From Kiritimatiellota bacterium (lineage in GTDB: Bacteria; Verrucomicrobiota; Kiritimatiellia; JAAZAB01): 10,000 bases of DNA. The stretch spans positions 1 through 10,000 of the forward strand of contig VSJD01000050.1 of NCBI GenBank assembly GCA_008636095.1, given 5' to 3'. Positions 7,020 through 10,000 of this stretch are shown piece by piece. The notes below the pieces were generated by a model, which made no database searches, was not told the origin of the DNA, and was given only the letters and a program-made list of their open reading frames with translations. Each line of letters opens with the position of its first letter. Position 1 is the stretch's first letter. The position numbers and the translations under genes are program-made.

Positions 7020-9680
7020 TCAAGTCTGCGCGCGAATCACAAAGGCGAACTCGCCCGAGCCGGTCTCGAACACGCTGCACCCGTCTTCGACACGGACAAA
7101 TTTCACGGCTTCGGACTCTTGCGCGGGTATCCCGCTCTCCCGAACCACGGACGCGTCCGCAACAGGCACCCATACCTCGGCCGTGGTGTTGGCGGGAATC
7201 GAGATGTTTAACGTGAAGACACCGCCCTGGTTCTCCCAGGCGCTGCGGATCGTTCCATACGGGCACTGGTGCTCGGCCCGCACCCAGTCGAGCCCCTTCA
7301 CCGGCCGCGGCCGGATGACGACCCGCTTGAAACCCGGCTGGTCCGGATCCGGGTTGATCCCGGCCAGGGCCTTGAACATCCAGGCGCTGATGTCGCCGAA
7401 CATGATGTGATTGCGCGAGGAATTGCCCTCCCAGTCCTCCCACAGCGTGGTGGCGCCCTGCTCCAGCCAGTGGCCGTAGCTCGGGAACTCGGTCCGGGTG
7501 GCCATGGCTAATGCCACATCCGTCCGGCCCGCGGCGGTTAGCGCATTCGGCACATATTTTGCGCCGAGAATCCCGTAATCCAGGAGTCCCCGGTTCTTCT
7601 CGATGACATTGAGCAGGGCCTTCTCCACACGGGGCCGATCCTTTTCGTCCACCAGCCCTTGGAAGAGCGCACAGCCCATGGCGGTCTGGCCGTTGCCGGC
7701 ATATCCGCCGGTGGCGGGATCGAAAAATTCCTTGTGGAACGCCTTCCGGATTTTCTTGGCCAGGGATTGATATTTGCGCGCATCACCTTTCCGCCCGAGC
7801 CGCATGGCCACGCGCGACATGATCTGGCAGTTAGCGTAGTAGTAGCCCGTCGAGGTCAGCGCGACCGGCGCCTTGTAGGCCTCGGTCCCGCCGGGCGGAC
7901 ACCAGTCGCCCAGGCCGAAGCTCAGGATGTGATCGGTCACCATGGTGGTCATGAAATCCACATAGCGTTTCATACCGGCATAGTGACGCCGGAGCACGGT
8001 GAGATCGCCGCAATAGAGATACAAATACCACGGGATGTGCGTGTAGGCACTGTCCCACGCCGGACCGCTACCCCAGTTGAAGCCATACCCGCCCGTAGGC
8101 ACAATGCCGGGGAGTTGTCCGGTCTTGCGCTGTACGTCGGCAAAATCGTCCATCCACTTGACATAGGCCGCGGCCGAAGTGTAATTGAAAAGGCCGGTCT
8201 CCGCCGCCAGTAAGGCATCGCCCGTCCAGCCGTTTTTCTCCCGGTGCGGACAGTCGGTGGGAATGCCAACGTAGTTGCCAATGAACGACCAGCGCGTGAG
8301 CGTCTGCAGCCGGTTGAGAAGATCGTTACTGCACTCGATGCGGCCGGCACTTTCAAAGGCGGAATGCACGACCTTCCCCTGCAGACTGTCCACCGTCGGC
8401 TGGCCGGGGAAGCCCGTCACCTGCACCCATTGGAACCCGTGATAGGTGAAGCGCGGCTCCCAAACTTCCTCGCCGCCGCCCTTGAGCGTGTACTTGTCGG
8501 TCTGGATCTGGCCGGTCTTGATCAACGTACCGATATTGCCCTGGTCAATATCGCCGTCCGCACCCAGCTTCTCGGCATAGCGCAGGGTCACCTCGGTTCC
8601 GGCCGGACCCTGGACGCGCAGTTGTACCCAACCGGTCATGTTCTGCCCCATGTCGACAACAAACACGCCGGACTTGGGCTCAGTCACGCCGATTGGCTGG
8701 AGGGTCTGCATGACCTTGACGGGCAGGGTCTGGGCCGAGAGCACACCGCCGGGCGCAGGCACCACGAACGCCCTGTCCCAGACGGAGTCGTCGAAACCCA
8801 TGCCGCACCACCCGGGGATTTCGCATCGCGCATCATAGAACTCGCCGTTGCGCAGGCCGTCGAACACGATCGGCCCCGTGCCGGTCTTCCATGAGGCGTC
8901 GCTGCCGACCACAGTTTCCGTTCCATCCTCGTGCAGGAAATGCAGTTGGACGATCAACTTCGGGATGTGGCGCCACGGCGCTTCATGGAAGTTCCACACG
9001 TCCTTGGTATGGGCATTGTACCAACCAGAACCGAGAACCACGCCGACCGCATTCCCACCACCGGCAACCAGGTTCGTTATGTCATGCGTGACATACAACG
9101 AGCGCATGTCGTACTTGGTAAAGAGCGGGTCCAGCACATGCTCGCCGACCTTGCGGCCGTTCAAATACAACTCGTAATAACCGAGCCCGCACACATAAGC
9201 GCGCGCGGACACGACCGGCTTCGCCAGGATAAAGGTCTGCCGGAAATAGGGCGCCGGCGGGGACGTTAGGTCCGGCAGAGGCGTCTGTTTCGGGGAGGCA
9301 ATCCACTGCGCGCTCCAGTCCTTGTCTTCCAACAGACCCATTTCCCAGCAAGCCGCCTCGCTCCACGCCCCTTCACGGCCCTGCTCGTCCCAGGCACGCA
9401 CCTTCCACCAACAGCACTGCCGGGACCGGAGTCCCGGCCCGGCATACCGAACGTGGACCGATTGATCTGACCCTGTCCTGCCACTGTCCCAGACATCTCC
9501 TGTGTGCTGGTCCAGACGCTCCCGGGAGGAGGCAACCAGGATCTGGAACGCGCTCTGCCGCCGCCCCCGCCCCGTTCCCTTCAGCTGCCAGCTCAAGGCC
9601 GGCTCCGGCGTATCAATGCCTAACGGGTTGACCGCGTAGTTGCATTTCAAGGACTCGGGAATCATCGGGATCATGGTCAT
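7020..9680 (-). CDS. Alpha-L-rhamnosidase, glycoside hydrolase family 78
   Basis: The enzyme releases terminal alpha-L-rhamnose by an inverting mechanism. The 886-residue product has the full GH78 layout: an N-terminal fibronectin-like domain (about 10-115, with CNYAVNPLGID and WWKVRAWD), the rhamnosidase N domain (about 150-315, with GYYELYLNGRKVGEHVLDP), a beta-sandwich domain (about 335-445, VDMGQNMTGWV and FTYHGFQWVQVTGFPG), the six-hairpin catalytic barrel (about 445-795), and a C-terminal beta domain. The motif DCPHREKNGWTGDA contains the predicted general acid Glu481, and GATTLWEDW contains the predicted base Glu748. This is the one-residue-shorter DCPHREK variant of the usual DCPQRDER. 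There is no signal peptide, so it probably acts on imported rhamnosides or oligosaccharides. ATG at 9680 is chosen because AGGA lies 7 nt upstream; ATG at 9716 and TTG at 9722 are in-frame alternatives. Confidence 0.95.
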   Translation of the reverse strand: MTMIPMIPESLKCNYAVNPLGIDTPEPALSWQLKGTGRGRRQSAFQILVASSRERLDQHTGDVWDSGRTGSDQSVHVRYAGPGLRSRQCCWWKVRAWDEQGREGAWSEAACWEMGLLEDKDWSAQWIASPKQTPLPDLTSPPAPYFRQTFILAKPVVSARAYVCGLGYYELYLNGRKVGEHVLDPLFTKYDMRSLYVTHDITNLVAGGGNAVGVVLGSGWYNAHTKDVWNFHEAPWRHIPKLIVQLHFLHEDGTETVVGSDASWKTGTGPIVFDGLRNGEFYDARCEIPGWCGMGFDDSVWDRAFVVPAPGGVLSAQTLPVKVMQTLQPIGVTEPKSGVFVVDMGQNMTGWVQLRVQGPAGTEVTLRYAEKLGADGDIDQGNIGTLIKTGQIQTDKYTLKGGGEEVWEPRFTYHGFQWVQVTGFPGQPTVDSLQGKVVHSAFESAGRIECSNDLLNRLQTLTRWSFIGNYVGIPTDCPHREKNGWTGDALLAAETGLFNYTSAAAYVKWMDDFADVQRKTGQLPGIVPTGGYGFNWGSGPAWDSAYTHIPWYLYLYCGDLTVLRRHYAGMKRYVDFMTTMVTDHILSFGLGDWCPPGGTEAYKAPVALTSTGYYYANCQIMSRVAMRLGRKGDARKYQSLAKKIRKAFHKEFFDPATGGYAGNGQTAMGCALFQGLVDEKDRPRVEKALLNVIEKNRGLLDYGILGAKYVPNALTAAGRTDVALAMATRTEFPSYGHWLEQGATTLWEDWEGNSSRNHIMFGDISAWMFKALAGINPDPDQPGFKRVVIRPRPVKGLDWVRAEHQCPYGTIRSAWENQGGVFTLNISIPANTTAEVWVPVADASVVRESGIPAQESEAVKFVRVEDGCSVFETGSGEFAFVIRAQT

Positions 9681-9687
9681 GAAATTT

Positions 9688-9691
9688 TCCT
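9688..9691 (-). promoter_or_regulatory. Ribosome binding site supporting the rhamnosidase start
   Basis: Minus-strand AGGA, in the context CCAGGAAAATTTC, lies 7 nt before the ATG at 9680. The upstream in-frame ATG at 9716 has no comparable site. Confidence 0.5.
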
Positions 9692-9776
9692 GGTTGACCT
9701 GCGTGTTAGAAGACATCAACAACTTAACCTACTCAAATCCCAAGCGTGCTTGCCGTCCCCCTTATTCATGGAGAGC

Positions 9777-9796
9777 CATCCCACGGCCGTGGGATG
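9777..9796. promoter_or_regulatory. Perfect 20-bp palindrome in the rhamnosidase leader, possible operator
   Basis: CATCCCACGGCCGTGGGATG reads the same on both strands. It lies about 45-65 nt downstream of the predicted transcription start and about 100 nt before the start codon. A dimeric repressor binding here could block elongation, or the RNA could fold into a strong hairpin. No T-run follows, so an intrinsic terminator is unlikely. The centre is GGCC rather than the CG centre typical of LacI-family sites. Confidence 0.55.
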
Positions 9797-9848
9797 TGCC
9801 GTGTGATTCCCCCGCTTGCACATTCCCAGCGGTTTTAAATGTATCTTT

Positions 9849-9876
9849 ATCATAGTCGGCATTGGGACAGTGTCAA
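9849..9876 (-). promoter_or_regulatory. Sigma70-type promoter of the rhamnosidase gene
   Basis: On the minus strand, perfect -35 TTGACA (9876-9871) is followed after 16 bp by TATGAT (9854-9849), one base from the TATAAT consensus. Transcription would begin near 9842, giving a leader of about 160 nt before the ATG at 9680. This is the best promoter match in the window. Confidence 0.7.
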
Positions 9877-9909
9877 GTCAACGGGACCGACTGCTCGGAT
9901 TTGTTCCCG

Positions 9910-9943
9910 CAAACACAAATTTGCTGCCAAACACAAATTTGCT
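9910..9943. repeat. Two exact 16-bp direct repeats upstream of the rhamnosidase promoter
   Basis: CAAACACAAATTTGCT occurs at 9910-9925 and again at 9928-9943, giving an 18-bp period. Each unit holds the short palindrome CAAATTTG. The pair sits about 68-101 bp upstream of the predicted transcription start, a position suited to an activator. Beyond it, to the window edge, is only low-complexity sequence (GACAGACAGACGACAGAC) in which I see no gene. Confidence 0.6.
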
Positions 9944-10000
9944 TGCCCCACTTCCTCCAATCTGATACCCGATATCTGACAGACAGACGACAGACTTTCC

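Noticed and set aside
6955..7443. Minus-strand frame overlapping the rhamnosidase 3' end and the spacer before the amidase gene
   Set aside because: Most of it overlaps the conserved C-terminal part of GH78 in another frame. The Gly/Arg-rich product shows no domain.
8244..8894. Plus-strand reading frame of 216 codons within the rhamnosidase gene
   Set aside because: It is antisense to conserved GH78 domains, has no ribosome site or domain signature, and is best explained as a shadow frame.
9910..9943. Short CRISPR array
   Set aside because: There are only two 16-bp units separated by 2 bp. That leaves no spacer and no cas genes are present.

Overview
All seven supported genes lie on the minus strand, so gene order in the direction of transcription runs from the right end of the window to the left. 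The enolase sequence (AHSDAP loop, [20 protein letters not shown] tail) and the mix of carbohydrate-active genes suggest a bacterium of the PVC group, such as Verrucomicrobiota, Kiritimatiellota or Lentisphaerota. This is inference from sequence style. No rRNA or other phylogenetic marker is present. No tRNA, rRNA, CRISPR array, transposase, integrase or phage gene was seen.

Right part (about 5950-10000). A large GH78 alpha-L-rhamnosidase without a signal peptide is preceded by a good sigma70-type promoter (TTGACA, 16 bp, TATGAT). Upstream of that promoter are two exact 16-bp direct repeats, and a perfect 20-bp palindrome lies in the transcribed leader. Together these look like a sugar-responsive control region. 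Downstream is a nitrilase-superfamily (Nit1/Nit2-like) amidase with an intact Glu-Lys-Cys triad.

Middle (about 3930-6025). A small AT-rich two-helix membrane protein sits between the amidase and enolase. Its ends carry inverted core sequences (GTTATGC just before the gene, GCATAAC containing its stop codon), and a 58-nt foldable element follows. This is the layout of an integron gene cassette with its attC site, although no integrase is visible. Next comes enolase (glycolysis), followed 7 nt later by an FtsB/DivIC-type septum protein, so these two are probably one transcript.

Left part (1-3733). A 786-residue, single-pass membrane-anchored protein resembles a glycoside hydrolase with a TIM-barrel core but was not assigned to a family. 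It is followed by a DUF1343/GH171 protein (exo-beta-N-acetylmuramidase, NamZ-like) that has no signal peptide. Two copies of a 26-bp AT-rich repeat lie in inverted orientation in the intergenic spaces on either side of the 786-residue gene.

No single new system is proven. The points most worth checking are the cassette-like gene upstream of eno, the unassigned membrane-anchored TIM-barrel protein, and the rhamnosidase control region.
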